From: Patescibacteria group bacterium AH-259-L05
GTDB lineage: Bacteria; Patescibacteriota; Patescibacteriia; UBA2591; UBA6264
Direction of reading: 5' to 3'
Assembly: GCA_027717985.1 (NCBI GenBank)
Contig: JALLOO010000005.1
Location: 1 to 57,841, forward strand
DNA length: 57,841 nt
The translations under genes were made by a program, and so were the position numbers. Within the stretch, counting starts at the first letter, position 1, and each line of letters starts with the position of its first letter. Under the pieces are notes generated by a model. It saw only the letters and a program-made list of their open reading frames with translations. It was not told where the DNA came from and searched no databases. Below are positions 7,002 to 15,811 of this stretch, piece by piece.

Positions 7002-7331
7002 TTACGACAGCTGATCAATCTTGGCAGCCATGATAAAATCGTTTTCTGAAAGACCACCAATGGCATGGGTGGTCAACTCAAACCAAACCTTGTTATAGGT
7101 AATGGAGATATCAGGATGATGCCCTTCATCTTCAGCAAGCTTTGCAATAGAATTAACAAATTTCATTGCCTGTTTAAAATCTTGAAACGTGAACAGCTTT
7201 TTGATTTTTGTATCATCAGCCAGCTCCCAACCAGAAACTTGTTTAAGGGCACGTCTTGCTTCATCCCTACTCATCGGCAGGACACCACCTTCACACGGCA
7301 CACAATGTTTTTGTGTAAATTTCGTTCCCAT
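7002..7331 (-). CDS. 4a-hydroxytetrahydrobiopterin dehydratase (PCD/DCoH)
   Basis: A 109-aa pterin-4a-carbinolamine dehydratase. The family motif EDEGHHPDISITYN contains the two active-site histidines, and the C-terminal half (LTTHAIGGLSENDFIMAAKID) matches the conserved helix. The reaction is dehydration of 4a-hydroxytetrahydropterin, normally alongside an aromatic amino-acid hydroxylase. No hydroxylase is in the window, so the substrate here is open. The N-terminal CVPCEGG segment is typical of bacterial members. No Shine-Dalgarno is visible before ATG. Confidence 0.9.
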   Translation of the reverse strand: MGTKFTQKHCVPCEGGVLPMSRDEARRALKQVSGWELADDTKIKKLFTFQDFKQAMKFVNSIAKLAEDEGHHPDISITYNKVWFELTTHAIGGLSENDFIMAAKIDQLS

Positions 7332-7367
7332 ATATTTATTTAATTAAATGTAAATTAATTTAATCTC

Positions 7368-7841
7368 TTATGTACGTAATACTTTTAAATCGTTCAGTAC
7401 TTGTTGGGCATGCTCTTTTGGTTTAACTGTTTTATAAATCTTTGCGATGTTTCCATCAGGATCAATTAAAAACGACATGCGCTTGATCCCCATAAACTCT
7501 TTTCCTACAAATTTTTTCTTTCCCCATACCCCATATGCTTTTACCGCTTTTTTATCCTCATCAGCGAGCAGTGGAAACGGCAAATTATATTTATTCGCAA
7601 ACCTTTCATGGCTTGTAACTGAATCCGCGCTTACGCCTAAAACAACCGCATTGGATTTGTTAAATTGAGAAAATGTATCTCGTATTCCACATGCTTCAGT
7701 CGTACACCCTGGCGTATTATCTCTCGGATAAAAATATACCAACACCCACGTGCCTTTATACTCACTAAGATTATGTTTTTTATTGTTCTGATCTAATAAC
7801 GAAAATACTGGTGCTTTATTCCCTAATGATAGCTTTGCCAT
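7368..7841 (-). CDS. bcp: Thioredoxin-dependent peroxiredoxin (Bcp/PrxQ)
   Basis: A 157-aa atypical 2-Cys peroxiredoxin. PRDNTPGCTTEACGIRD carries the peroxidatic Cys46 and the resolving Cys51 with the PrxQ spacing of four residues. It reduces hydrogen and organic peroxides using thioredoxin. It lies 36 bp upstream of the pterin dehydratase gene and 10 bp downstream of the 136-aa membrane protein gene, so the group is likely one minus-strand transcript. Confidence 0.93.
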   Translation of the reverse strand: MAKLSLGNKAPVFSLLDQNNKKHNLSEYKGTWVLVYFYPRDNTPGCTTEACGIRDTFSQFNKSNAVVLGVSADSVTSHERFANKYNLPFPLLADEDKKAVKAYGVWGKKKFVGKEFMGIKRMSFLIDPDGNIAKIYKTVKPKEHAQQVLNDLKVLRT

Positions 7842-7851
7842 AAATATTTAT

Positions 7852-8262
7852 CTACTTTTTTGCTTCTTTTTTAATCACACCCCAGTGATATAAATAAAGC
7901 GGCAGACCAATTAAAATGAGGGCCAGATTAGTTGACGCATTACGATGTCTTCGCGAGGTAATTGGATCAATGTCTTGTCTTTGCTCTTCCCACTGTTTAT
8001 AGTTCCCAATCATGCGTCTAATCTCTCCTTTTTCCTGCTCAGATAATCCCTCCTCACCTGCTTGAACCTTTTCTAATCTCTCTACGGGATAATAAATTGG
8101 AGGCCGCTTATACTCTAATCTCCGCTCTCCATCAGCAAGAGTAAACACGAAGGTTCTCAAACCCATATCAACAAAGCGAACGCTGCCAATCGTCAAAAGG
8201 ACTAATCCAAGTAACGCAAACACATATAAATAAATTGTACGTACTAAACTATGACTTTTCAT
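7852..8262 (-). CDS. Membrane protein, two TM helices, 136 aa
   Basis: One helix near residues 8-30 (TIYLYVFALLGLVLLTIGSV) and a second near 108-126 (NLALILIGLPLYLYHWG) flank a hydrophilic region with PPIYYPVERLEK and an acidic helix. ATG at 8262 is preferred over an in-frame TTG at 8280. The layout recalls CPR two-helix proteins of the DUF5671 type, but this is not certain. It is probably in the bcp transcript. Function unknown. Confidence 0.7.
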   Translation of the reverse strand: MKSHSLVRTIYLYVFALLGLVLLTIGSVRFVDMGLRTFVFTLADGERRLEYKRPPIYYPVERLEKVQAGEEGLSEQEKGEIRRMIGNYKQWEEQRQDIDPITSRRHRNASTNLALILIGLPLYLYHWGVIKKEAKK

Positions 8263-8317
8263 ATATTTATTACTGATCAAATTTTTATGCTATTTTTTAA
8301 ATCGCTTACCTACTGCA

Positions 8318-8710
8318 CTATTGTATCGTATCCATAACGATGCCAACGAGTAAAGCAACGACCGATAAGAGAAAAATAAATAGTGAATTCCATCGTGCTT
8401 TAGAGGTTAAGGTGGTTTTAACTGTATAGTGAAGCGCTTGCTTTTGCTTTTTTTCTAAATGTTGTATTTTTTCTACTGCTTCAATTAATTTATAATCCAG
8501 GACAATATCTGCACGCTTTTTTTGAATATCAAAGCGATGCCAAAAGTAAATAATAAATCCAATCGTGCCAATATACCACGCAATCTTCACCCACACGGGA
8601 CTGTAGAAATTAAGCACAATAATAATCCTGTATGAGAGCGTGGCAATAATGCCTGCCCAAAAGAAAAATAAACGAATAGGTTTTGCATGGGGTTTGATTG
8701 CTTCTTCCAT
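8318..8710 (-). CDS. Membrane protein, three TM helices, 130 aa
   Basis: Hydrophobic helices near residues 12-32, 40-58 and 108-126 surround a charged cytoplasmic segment with a short coiled coil (KIQHLEKKQKQALHY). Aromatic residues are abundant in the first helix. No family is recognised. The gene is 55 bp upstream of the two-helix membrane protein on the same strand, suggesting one envelope-related transcript. Confidence 0.7.
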   Translation of the reverse strand: MEEAIKPHAKPIRLFFFWAGIIATLSYRIIIVLNFYSPVWVKIAWYIGTIGFIIYFWHRFDIQKKRADIVLDYKLIEAVEKIQHLEKKQKQALHYTVKTTLTSKARWNSLFIFLLSVVALLVGIVMDTIQ

Positions 8711-8785
8711 AATTATAAATTTTTCAGATTTTATTTCATTATAGTATTAAAAGATGCCAAACAAAACTATCAAATTATTTTGGTC

Positions 8786-10963
8786 TTATGTCGTTTGATT
8801 TCTCAAGTGATTAATCAACCCTCCGGCAAGTACAATTGCGCGTTCGCGCTCGTTAAACATGTGTTGAACTAAAAATTCTTGATTGCCCAGTACCAGCGTT
8901 ATCGTTTCACTTTCTGAAGCAAGCTCCTCTCGGACTTTGGGCAACGTCACTGTTTGGCCGGATCGAACATGAGGCGTCTGGCGTTTCCCTTCAGATGCTT
9001 CCTCCGCCCACAATACAGCATCATAGAGCTCATCGGAAATGATAAGCGGTAGAACACCCTGCTCAATAAGGTTCGTGCGATGAATTCTCGCGAAGGACTG
9101 TGCGCAGACAGCATGCACGCCAAGCTCAACCATGACCATCGCAGCCGCCTCGCGACTTGAGCCCTGCCCGTAATTGCGCCCGGCAAAAACAAATCCTTTC
9201 ACGCCCTTATGCTGCGCTTCTTTCGCAATACGATAAAACTCGGAAGCGCCCTCATCTCGTGAGGGCATTTCCTTCTCAAAAGTATGCTTGGCAATATCCC
9301 CCACGTGAGATCTCTTTCCCATTACAATCACTCCGTCGGGAGAAATCGATCCTGTTGAAATGTTATCTTCAAATTTGGCGATTACCATTCCTCGAAGCAT
9401 CTCCCTCATTACGCCCTTCTGCGGAGGAGAAATAATATGAGGGCCTCTCACAATCGTTACGGCCCGCCTTTTTTGAACGGACCTGATTGGCTTCACGAAC
9501 AAATGATCGGTAAAATCGTCATCTTGAACTTCATACGTACCAATCTCGGGATATTTTCCAAGCCGTCTCGGATCGGTGATGACACCATGGAGTACTGATG
9601 CCGCCGCGGTTTCGGGGCTTACAAGGTACACCCGATCCTCTTTTGTTCCGCTTCGGCCGGGAAAATTACGGTTCATGGTGCGTAGAGAGTTCGTCCCACT
9701 GGGAGGAGCTCCTCCCATACCAACACACGGCCCACAGGCTGATTCAAGAATAACCCCTCCGGCCTCCCGCAAATCTTTCAAGAATCCTTTGCGCTCCATC
9801 ACGTTAAAAATCTGATGTGACCCAGGACTTATTAAAAGCTGAAGCAGGCGCTTCCCGTCTGGCGTATCAACAAGAGGCACGCGCCGTCCTTCAAGCATCT
9901 TTGCAATGATGGCGAGATCCTCATACCATGAGTTCACCGAACTGCCGACACACACCTGCGCGACCGGCGTTCCTTCAACCTCCCGCACGCTCACCACATT
10001 GTCAGGATTGGAAGGGCAGGCAATAAGGGGCTCAAGTGTCTCAAGATTGACGTCCACCGTCATATCGTACTGTGCTCCTTTATCCGCTCTCATTGGCCGA
10101 TACTGTTTCTCTCTTTTCTGGATACGAAGAAACTCACGCGTTCTTTCATCTGAAGGAAAGAGGGCGGTGGCATTTAATTCTGCCGCCATATTGGCAATTG
10201 TTGCGCGCTGAGACACGCTCAGCGCCCCAACCCCTGAACCATCAAACTCAAGAATAAGAGTACCACCGATTCCAGCGACTTCCGTCCCCCAGTTGACGCT
10301 AAAACGGCGTAACAGCTCAAGGATAATATCCTTTGCCGAAACCCATGGCCGCAGATGTCCCGTCAGATGAACCTGGACTACCTTTGGCGTACGGATCCAC
10401 AAAGGATGGCCGGCAAGGAGCACTGCGACGCCCAGCCCACCAGCCCCAAGAGCGATAGCTCCCATGGCTCCCGAGGTTGTCGTATGGCTATCTGAACCAA
10501 CCACAATTACTCCGGGCTTTGCGAACCGCTCCACATGAACCTGATGGCAGATGCCATTGCCCATGGGGGAATACCATATCCCATATCTCATGGCAAACGA
10601 AAGCAAAAAAGCATGATCGTCGGCGTTGCGCTCGTCAATTTGCTTTATGTTGTGGTCAACATATTGGACCGCAAGCGGAACCTGAACCTTATCAAGCCCG
10701 AACTTCTCAAACTGCAAAAGCGGCGTCATTCCATCCTCGAGCGCCTCGTCAATAACAAGCTCTTTGTTCTCCCACGATCCGGGCTTCAAGGACGGACGCC
10801 CTTCTTTTGTCTCAAGAAACCGCTCAAACTGCATGCAGGCCTGAGTGCCCGTGGCATCCTGCATCAAGACCTGATCTACCTGAAGTGCGATATCGCCGCC
10901 AGAAATAAAAGACCCTTCAACCAGGTGTTTCTCAATGATTTTTTGAGCAAGATTTTTCCTCAT
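8786..10963 (-). CDS. Aconitate hydratase, Aquifex-like type
   Basis: A 725-aa aconitase with the four-domain layout: N-terminal VVGSDSHTTTSGAMG (about 155-168), Fe-S ligands in ESACGPCVG (Cys410 and Cys413), and a C-terminal swivel domain with GRNYGQGSSREAAA and ARIHRTNLIEQGVLPL. The usual third-ligand motif GSCTNS is GSSVNS here, with a Cys three residues before the glycine-serine pair's end (CVGSSVNS, Cys338). It isomerises citrate to isocitrate. The GC content is clearly above that of every neighbour and no other TCA-cycle gene is in the window, suggesting recent transfer. It could act on another hydroxy acid. Confidence 0.9.
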   Translation of the reverse strand: MRKNLAQKIIEKHLVEGSFISGGDIALQVDQVLMQDATGTQACMQFERFLETKEGRPSLKPGSWENKELVIDEALEDGMTPLLQFEKFGLDKVQVPLAVQYVDHNIKQIDERNADDHAFLLSFAMRYGIWYSPMGNGICHQVHVERFAKPGVIVVGSDSHTTTSGAMGAIALGAGGLGVAVLLAGHPLWIRTPKVVQVHLTGHLRPWVSAKDIILELLRRFSVNWGTEVAGIGGTLILEFDGSGVGALSVSQRATIANMAAELNATALFPSDERTREFLRIQKREKQYRPMRADKGAQYDMTVDVNLETLEPLIACPSNPDNVVSVREVEGTPVAQVCVGSSVNSWYEDLAIIAKMLEGRRVPLVDTPDGKRLLQLLISPGSHQIFNVMERKGFLKDLREAGGVILESACGPCVGMGGAPPSGTNSLRTMNRNFPGRSGTKEDRVYLVSPETAAASVLHGVITDPRRLGKYPEIGTYEVQDDDFTDHLFVKPIRSVQKRRAVTIVRGPHIISPPQKGVMREMLRGMVIAKFEDNISTGSISPDGVIVMGKRSHVGDIAKHTFEKEMPSRDEGASEFYRIAKEAQHKGVKGFVFAGRNYGQGSSREAAAMVMVELGVHAVCAQSFARIHRTNLIEQGVLPLIISDELYDAVLWAEEASEGKRQTPHVRSGQTVTLPKVREELASESETITLVLGNQEFLVQHMFNERERAIVLAGGLINHLRNQTT

Positions 10964-10979
10964 ATATATTCAATATTTT

Positions 10980-11411
10980 TTATTGTTTAGGACAAGATAA
11001 TAATTTTAAACCGATATCTTTTGAAAATTCTCTTTGCAACTCGCCGTCAAATTTTTTAAGATATAGCTCAAGTGTTGGGCCAACTACCAACGCATTAATA
11101 TGGCCGCCAAATGTTTTCATGTTTTGATCTCCAAAAACTCCATGAGCATGGATAATTAATTCTTTCCCAGATACAGCAACATTACCAATAATATTTAAAA
11201 TCTCTACTGGCCGTTTAAATTTCTTACTTTGATACTTTTTCTTGCCTAAATGATAGTATGCGATCTCACCCTCCAATGCCGCACCTAACCCATAGAAAAA
11301 CCCGGCTTGAATATCATGCTCTTTACAAAAATCCTTTAACAATGGTATAAACTCGTCTCCTTTATTAAATCGCAAAACACTATTATATTGACTTGTAAAT
11401 ATTTGCTCCAT
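10980..11411 (-). CDS. PPC/DUF296 domain protein
   Basis: A 143-aa single PPC domain (plants and prokaryotes conserved, PF03479). The central beta-rich core shows LIIHAHGVFGDQNMKTFGGHI and VVGPTLELYL, the conserved His/Gly pattern. Prokaryotic members are trimeric and of uncertain function; plant relatives (AT-hook proteins) bind DNA. ATG at 11411 has no clear Shine-Dalgarno; family A repeat copy 3 lies 26 bp upstream. Probably co-transcribed with the aconitase gene 16 bp downstream. Confidence 0.85.
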   Translation of the reverse strand: MEQIFTSQYNSVLRFNKGDEFIPLLKDFCKEHDIQAGFFYGLGAALEGEIAYYHLGKKKYQSKKFKRPVEILNIIGNVAVSGKELIIHAHGVFGDQNMKTFGGHINALVVGPTLELYLKKFDGELQREFSKDIGLKLLSCPKQ

Positions 11412-11436
11412 AATGCTTATTTAGTATTTTCATTAT

Positions 11437-11470
11437 AAGAACCTGCTCGCTCCACTCGCAGAACCTTGAA
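11437..11470. repeat. Palindromic repeat family A, copy 3
   Basis: AAGAACCTGCTCGCTCCACT, then CGCAGAACCTTGAA: the same ends as the copies at 648 and 5751 with a different centre. Confidence 0.75.
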
Positions 11471-11530
11471 ATTTAAAAAGTTTATTATTTTACTGCTAAA
11501 TTATAGCAGGTTTTAGGGGTTGCTCAAGAC

Positions 11531-11556
11531 AAAAGAGGGGCATGCCCTCTTTTTTG
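11531..11556 (-). terminator. Rho-independent terminator
   Basis: AAAAGAGGG/CCCTCTTTTTT around GCATG; it serves the minus-strand gene ending at 11574. Confidence 0.88.
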
Positions 11557-11573
11557 AATGGAGTCAGTTACCG

Positions 11574-11975
11574 TTAGCTCTGGTCCTGGCGTTTCTTATC
11601 TTCAGCGCAACAACAACCGCATTCAGCATCTTCATAATATATGCCATACACATCATTGCTAAATCCCTGATACAATTTTCTAACATAAGGATCTACTCCC
11701 CCCTCTATACGACTCGAAACAGGATTTTCAAAATACGCAATCAATACATCAAGTTCAGCATGAGTAAACGTATTGTAATATAGTTCAATTTCTTTTTTAG
11801 TATAATCCTGATACGCATTTCTAAATCTTTTTGTAAACTCAAAAACTGTTTCCTTTTCGCCATACTTCTCAACTGTCTCATTGTAGTACTGTGTTATTAA
11901 AGAGCTTAATTCCTGTTCATCAACCATTGAACCTCTTATCCTTAAAAGCTTTTCAACTTTTTCTCTCTTGGTCAT
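11574..11975 (-). CDS. DUF2059-like protein, 133 aa
   Basis: ATG at 11975 follows GGAGGGTCAATCA, so the longer upstream frame is not used. After MTKREKVEKLLRI comes an all-helical domain with FTHAELDVLIAYFENPV (about residues 84-100), the signature region of DUF2059-like proteins, but no signal peptide, unlike periplasmic members. The C-terminus has a cysteine cluster (CGCCCAED). It resembles the three tandem proteins at 28966-30213 in its MTKxEK start, length and helical layout. Function unknown. Confidence 0.75.
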   Translation of the reverse strand: MTKREKVEKLLRIRGSMVDEQELSSLITQYYNETVEKYGEKETVFEFTKRFRNAYQDYTKKEIELYYNTFTHAELDVLIAYFENPVSSRIEGGVDPYVRKLYQGFSNDVYGIYYEDAECGCCCAEDKKRQDQS

Positions 11976-12119
11976 TGATTGACCCTCCTTGTTTTTGCGG
12001 GTAAAAGAACAGTATAATAGTAGCAAACTATATACTAGAGTCAAATCTATACTATGCCTTTTTAACTAAAAAAACAAGGGCTAGCTTATTTTTTAGTGGG
12101 AGCGTAAGAGATTAATTTA

Positions 12120-12860
12120 TTATAATAATTTAGAAAAGGCGGTAGCTAATGTTTGTATATCTTCACGCGACTTTTTAACATCTTTGGGGTCCCTAAGCTC
12201 ACTTCGTATAGGGTGTGGACCTCTTTTCTCTGCCCTTTGCACACCAGTTGCTTTATATTTCAAATACAAACTGCTTGCTCCTGTCATGCCAATTGATCCG
12301 TATATAGCATCTCTCGCGGGATTCATTTTATACTTTAACGGCTCCTGCCCGAGCGAAACAGTTGCGATATCAAAATTAATACCATGCGCCTTTAAAATGT
12401 TTGCTAAAAATTTAATAGTGCTTCCGGTCTCTATATACTCGGTTACTAATAATGTTCTTCCAAGCGTATTTTTCTTTTCAGATATAAAATCATTAACATC
12501 ACGTTCTGCTTTAGGGTGTCGGCTCCGGCCTCCCGCAATAAAATAAATGGGAGCCTTTTCTTTGCCCTCTTGCTCTTTTTTTACATTGACAAGTTCATGT
12601 AAAAGTCGGGAAACCAATCTTCCGCTTGCCTCATCACTTACCACGGTATCATAGTTAATAAGTTTATTTTTAAGCTTGGCAACTAAGCATGCTAATGACT
12701 CAAGTAAATCGCTATCCTGAAACACCTCAGATTTCATTTTTGTTTTTAGATTTTCAATATCAAGAGTATTTTTTACCCTTTCACGTATTGTTTCATCTCT
12801 TGCCTTATAGGCCTGTTCAAAAACCTCTTTATCAATTTTTTTTAAACCTATTATTTCCAT
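12120..12860 (-). CDS. Phosphoribosyltransferase-like protein, 246 aa
   Basis: A helical N-terminal part (1-65) is followed by a type I PRTase-like core: NYDTVVSDEASGRLVSRLL (about 68-86) and the PRPP-loop-like TLLVTEYIETGSTIKFLANIL (about 135-155), where the acidic pair of the classic DD/ED-xxTGxT loop is E-Y-I-E. The C-terminus is basic. Such stand-alone PRTase-like proteins occur in CPR genomes without a known substrate. It could bind PRPP or nucleotides, or act as a regulator. No Shine-Dalgarno is obvious before ATG. Confidence 0.7.
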   Translation of the reverse strand: MEIIGLKKIDKEVFEQAYKARDETIRERVKNTLDIENLKTKMKSEVFQDSDLLESLACLVAKLKNKLINYDTVVSDEASGRLVSRLLHELVNVKKEQEGKEKAPIYFIAGGRSRHPKAERDVNDFISEKKNTLGRTLLVTEYIETGSTIKFLANILKAHGINFDIATVSLGQEPLKYKMNPARDAIYGSIGMTGASSLYLKYKATGVQRAEKRGPHPIRSELRDPKDVKKSREDIQTLATAFSKLL

Positions 12861-12950
12861 AAAATAGTGATATAAAAGTGGCTAAGGAGATTGGGCTCGC
12901 CATGTCATCCGACTTTATTACATGACCTATTAAAATGCCTCAAGTGGTGG

Positions 12951-13718
12951 TTAATGATTTTTTGGTTTATACGTTTCTTCTATTTTTAACGTCTTCATCA
13001 GTTCTTCATCAACAGGTTCTTTTATCATAATAATAAACTTCCAGTTAGGATGTTCCTTATTGATTTTCTTGAGAATTCTCTCAACCGGCTCAAGAAATAA
13101 CCCAATCTCTTTTGAGTAAAACACAACACCAAATTTCTCACTGAGCTTTTCCAGATCTAAAGGGCTAATCGTTTTTCCCCACTTTTCTGTATATATCTTA
13201 TCGAGAAAAAATATTCCACCGGGCCTTAGAGTGCGCGCCACCTCTTCTAATGCTTGAACTAATGCATCGGAGTCAATTTCTTCACGTAAAGAAATTGAAT
13301 GATGAGAATATGCCAGATCAATCGAGTTATCTTTAATAGGCAGCCGCATCATATCGCCCACGACTTGATGTAATCCTTCTTTATTCTGCCCTGTTGCAGT
13401 CAAATCTAGATTAAAAACCTGAACACGATCATCGTGTTTACTTCCGAACGTGTCAGCAATGTCACCGGCCGATCGTGCCTTAATTCCGCCGCCAATATCA
13501 AGTATCCTGATTACTTCTTCTCGCGGTTTTATTTTTTTCAATTCTTTAATGGTGCGTGACGGAAGATTAGAAAAAAAATGATCGATCTCCTCAAATGATC
13601 GATTGGTAAGGAAATACCATTCTCCTGTTTCTTTATCAATTAACTTATCTGCCGCATGCCCTGACACGGTTTTGTCGCCCGATTTAATTTTATATTTTTC
13701 TGGTACGTATTCTGCCAT
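12951..13718 (-). CDS. SAM-dependent class I methyltransferase
   Basis: A 255-aa protein. Motif I is ILDIGGGIKARS (about 71-82), the acidic strand-2 end appears at VFNLDLT, and motif GDMMRLPIKDNSIDLAYSHH (about 121-140) is the PF08241/PF13649 pattern, followed by LRPGGIFFLDKIY. The substrate cannot be inferred. The N-terminal 70 residues are variable and may confer specificity. No promoter of consensus type is seen. Confidence 0.85.
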   Translation of the reverse strand: MAEYVPEKYKIKSGDKTVSGHAADKLIDKETGEWYFLTNRSFEEIDHFFSNLPSRTIKELKKIKPREEVIRILDIGGGIKARSAGDIADTFGSKHDDRVQVFNLDLTATGQNKEGLHQVVGDMMRLPIKDNSIDLAYSHHSISLREEIDSDALVQALEEVARTLRPGGIFFLDKIYTEKWGKTISPLDLEKLSEKFGVVFYSKEIGLFLEPVERILKKINKEHPNWKFIIMIKEPVDEELMKTLKIEETYKPKNH

Positions 13719-13782
13719 ATAAATTAATTAAACGCGGAAGCTAAAATTTTAATCTGAGGTAAAAATTGGCTCTCCACACAGA

Positions 13783-14223
13783 TCATTCTGAATCTTCCTT
13801 TTCATAATACTGTTTTTGTAGATATGCCTGATACTTTGCCTTTCGCTCGAGCAAACTATTTAAATGCCGTGCTGTGTGCCAATCATATTTAGCAACAACA
13901 CTAAGCAATAACATAGTCACTTCTATTTTTTCTTTAAGTTTAGGAACGGATCTCAATGGATCGTATTTCTTTTGCTCGGCATCTCTGATCTGTTCTCTCA
14001 GGTCTTGAATGATCCTATCTAATTGTTGTGCGGTCTTTTCTCCTTCAAAACTATAAAGGTTATGATATTCAATAAAAAACTCCTGAGGGTAAGTATATAA
14101 CTTTTCAATTATTTCAAAATCCTCAGGCCGTATATTCCTCATCTTAATAAAATCTTTAACGTCCTCATCTTCTAAAATAGATTGCCTTTTTTCTCTTGAT
14201 TGTTCTTTCTTAAACTGTTCCAT
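13783..14223 (-). CDS. Hypothetical helical protein, about 146 aa
   Basis: A soluble all-alpha protein rich in Lys, Glu and Arg with long helices; the region around LDRIIQDLREQIRDAEQKK looks like a coiled coil. No family is recognised. The start is uncertain: ATG at 14223 gives the helical protein from its first residue, and in-frame upstream starts (ATG 14271, TTG 14277) would add up to 18 residues. No site has a good Shine-Dalgarno. Its neighbours on the same strand are the methyltransferase and the HEAT/kinase fusion. Confidence 0.6.
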   Translation of the reverse strand: MEQFKKEQSREKRQSILEDEDVKDFIKMRNIRPEDFEIIEKLYTYPQEFFIEYHNLYSFEGEKTAQQLDRIIQDLREQIRDAEQKKYDPLRSVPKLKEKIEVTMLLLSVVAKYDWHTARHLNSLLERKAKYQAYLQKQYYEKEDSE

Positions 14224-14341
14224 AAAAGTGATACAATGTGGCGGGGAATCGTGGACGACATTAGAACCCATTTTCAACAGTCAAACAAGTACATTTATGC
14301 CCCAGACCTAAATTCAAATAAATACTAATTTAAAAATAATG

Positions 14342-15556
14342 CTATGTTTTGCCTTGGGGAGAGGCCGCAAAGTCAAAATCAATTAAATAAATACGGGGCT
14401 TTCTTCTAAGATCAGCCCTGCCGTCTTCATCTCTAAAGAATCTCAGGACGAAATTAGCATCATGCGTATGACCATGAGAAATTCCTTGACTATCTAAAAC
14501 CTTAAGAATTTTTTCTCTATCAGACGCTAACTTTTCCTCAAACCATCCAAAATTTATCGACCACTTATTTAAATTTAAGTCCAAAACGCCGCTATAAACG
14601 TCAACAAAGCCTTCTTTATTTAGCTTGTATGACTGTATTGGCTCTATTGGAACATAATCAAAGCCATTACTTTTCCATAATTGGTAATTTTCATACAGTT
14701 CCTGCCACGCTAAGAAAGCTCTTGGTTTTATGTGCCTAATTATCGTTTTTTCTTTTAAAGACCCTCCTACAAGCGTTGTCTCCGAGCCGCTTTTTTCAAA
14801 TTCCTGCCTTGAAAATCTTTCTTCACTAATGTCTTTCTCTTTATACAATGGAGATTCTATTAATATATTATTTAGCCCTTTTTTCATGAATAGCTTAATA
14901 AGGGACCTTTTTTCTCTTTCTGGCATATCCCAAATAATTTCAGCGCACGCTTTTTGAACTTCAACATTATCACTGGCAAGCCCTTTTGCAATAAGTGAGG
15001 ATTGTTCATTTTTGGGAGCACCCCAAATCATATCAGCACACGCTTTTTGAACCTTGATATCATCACTGGCAAGGCCTTTTGCAATAATCTTAGATACCAT
15101 TTTTCTAAGTGAGGGTCGTTCATTTATAGGAACATCCCAAATAACTTCAGCATAAGCGTTTTGCACGTCAACATTACCACTCTCAAGGCCTTTTGCAATA
15201 AGTGAGGATCGTTCGCTCACAGGAGCATCCTTAATCATTCTAGCACACTCTTTTCGAACATCTATGTTGTCACTGGCAAGGCCTTTTGCAATAAGTGAGG
15301 ATCGTTCATTTGCAGGAGCGTCCGATATCTTTACTTCTAAAGGATCCTGGATCATTCCCTTGATCATTTCATCCTGTTCCTTATCTTTTATATACCTTGC
15401 CAAAGAATGTGATGTGATCCTGTCTTGACCGGAAATTTCATACATTTCAAGCGGTATCTTTTGCCTGCTTTCCAACGAAATGCCTGATTTTTCCATGCTT
15501 CTCTTTGGCTCTAAGCCGCCACTTTTATCTAAACTATATTTTATTTCTTTGTTCAT
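14342..15556 (-). CDS. HEAT-like repeats fused to a kinase-like (APH fold) domain
   Basis: 404 aa in two parts. Residues about 75-225 contain four or five copies of a roughly 31-residue alpha-helical repeat (SSLIAKGLASDNxxVQKACA), resembling HEAT repeats. The C-terminal part carries SHGHTHDANFVLRFF (His361-Asn368) and IYLIDFDFA (392-396), matching the catalytic loop HGDxHxxN and the metal-binding DxD of aminoglycoside-phosphotransferase-like kinases. The usual Asp after HG is His here. The N-lobe is short. No signal peptide. Substrate unknown; a small-molecule or protein kinase, or a pseudokinase, are all possible. Confidence 0.7.
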   Translation of the reverse strand: MNKEIKYSLDKSGGLEPKRSMEKSGISLESRQKIPLEMYEISGQDRITSHSLARYIKDKEQDEMIKGMIQDPLEVKISDAPANERSSLIAKGLASDNIDVRKECARMIKDAPVSERSSLIAKGLESGNVDVQNAYAEVIWDVPINERPSLRKMVSKIIAKGLASDDIKVQKACADMIWGAPKNEQSSLIAKGLASDNVEVQKACAEIIWDMPEREKRSLIKLFMKKGLNNILIESPLYKEKDISEERFSRQEFEKSGSETTLVGGSLKEKTIIRHIKPRAFLAWQELYENYQLWKSNGFDYVPIEPIQSYKLNKEGFVDVYSGVLDLNLNKWSINFGWFEEKLASDREKILKVLDSQGISHGHTHDANFVLRFFRDEDGRADLRRKPRIYLIDFDFAASPQGKT

Positions 15557-15614
15557 CTTAATATGACTTAAAAAAAATTAAAAACAGGCTGTAAAGCTCA
15601 AACGATTATTTTTA

Positions 15615-15688
15615 TGGCTGCCGGGCAGGGACTCGAACCCCGATACTCAGATCCAAAATCTGATGTCCTGCCGTTAGACGACCCGGCA
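15615..15688 (-). tRNA. tRNA-Gln (anticodon TTG)
   Basis: The minus strand folds as a full cloverleaf: acceptor TGCCGGG/CCCGGCA, anticodon stem TCAGA/TCTGA with loop TTTTGGA (anticodon TTG), T-arm with TTCGAGT, discriminator G and an encoded CCA. It reads CAA codons, and CAG by wobble. Confidence 0.97.
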
Positions 15689-15741
15689 CTATATCTCCTT
15701 ATTATACTCAAAATTTTGGGGATTGTCAAATTGGGTAGGGA

Positions 15742-15770
15742 TTGACACCCTTTACTATATCTTCTATTAT
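15742..15770 (+). promoter_or_regulatory. Sigma-70 promoter
   Basis: TTGACA (15742-15747), 17-bp spacer, TATTAT (15765-15770), ahead of the 91-aa gene. Confidence 0.85.
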
Positions 15771-15811
15771 ATATACTGTAATAGTTCTTAACTTAAAAAA
15801 GGAGGTTTAAA

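Noticed and set aside
8947-10990. Several open frames on the plus strand and other minus frames across the aconitase gene
   Set aside because: The GC-rich aconitase gene leaves long shadow frames; none has a ribosome site and all lie inside a strong coding frame.
12861-12950. Family B repeat between two minus-strand genes
   Set aside because: CATGTCATCC and CATGAC are present, but the arms do not pair as in the true units.
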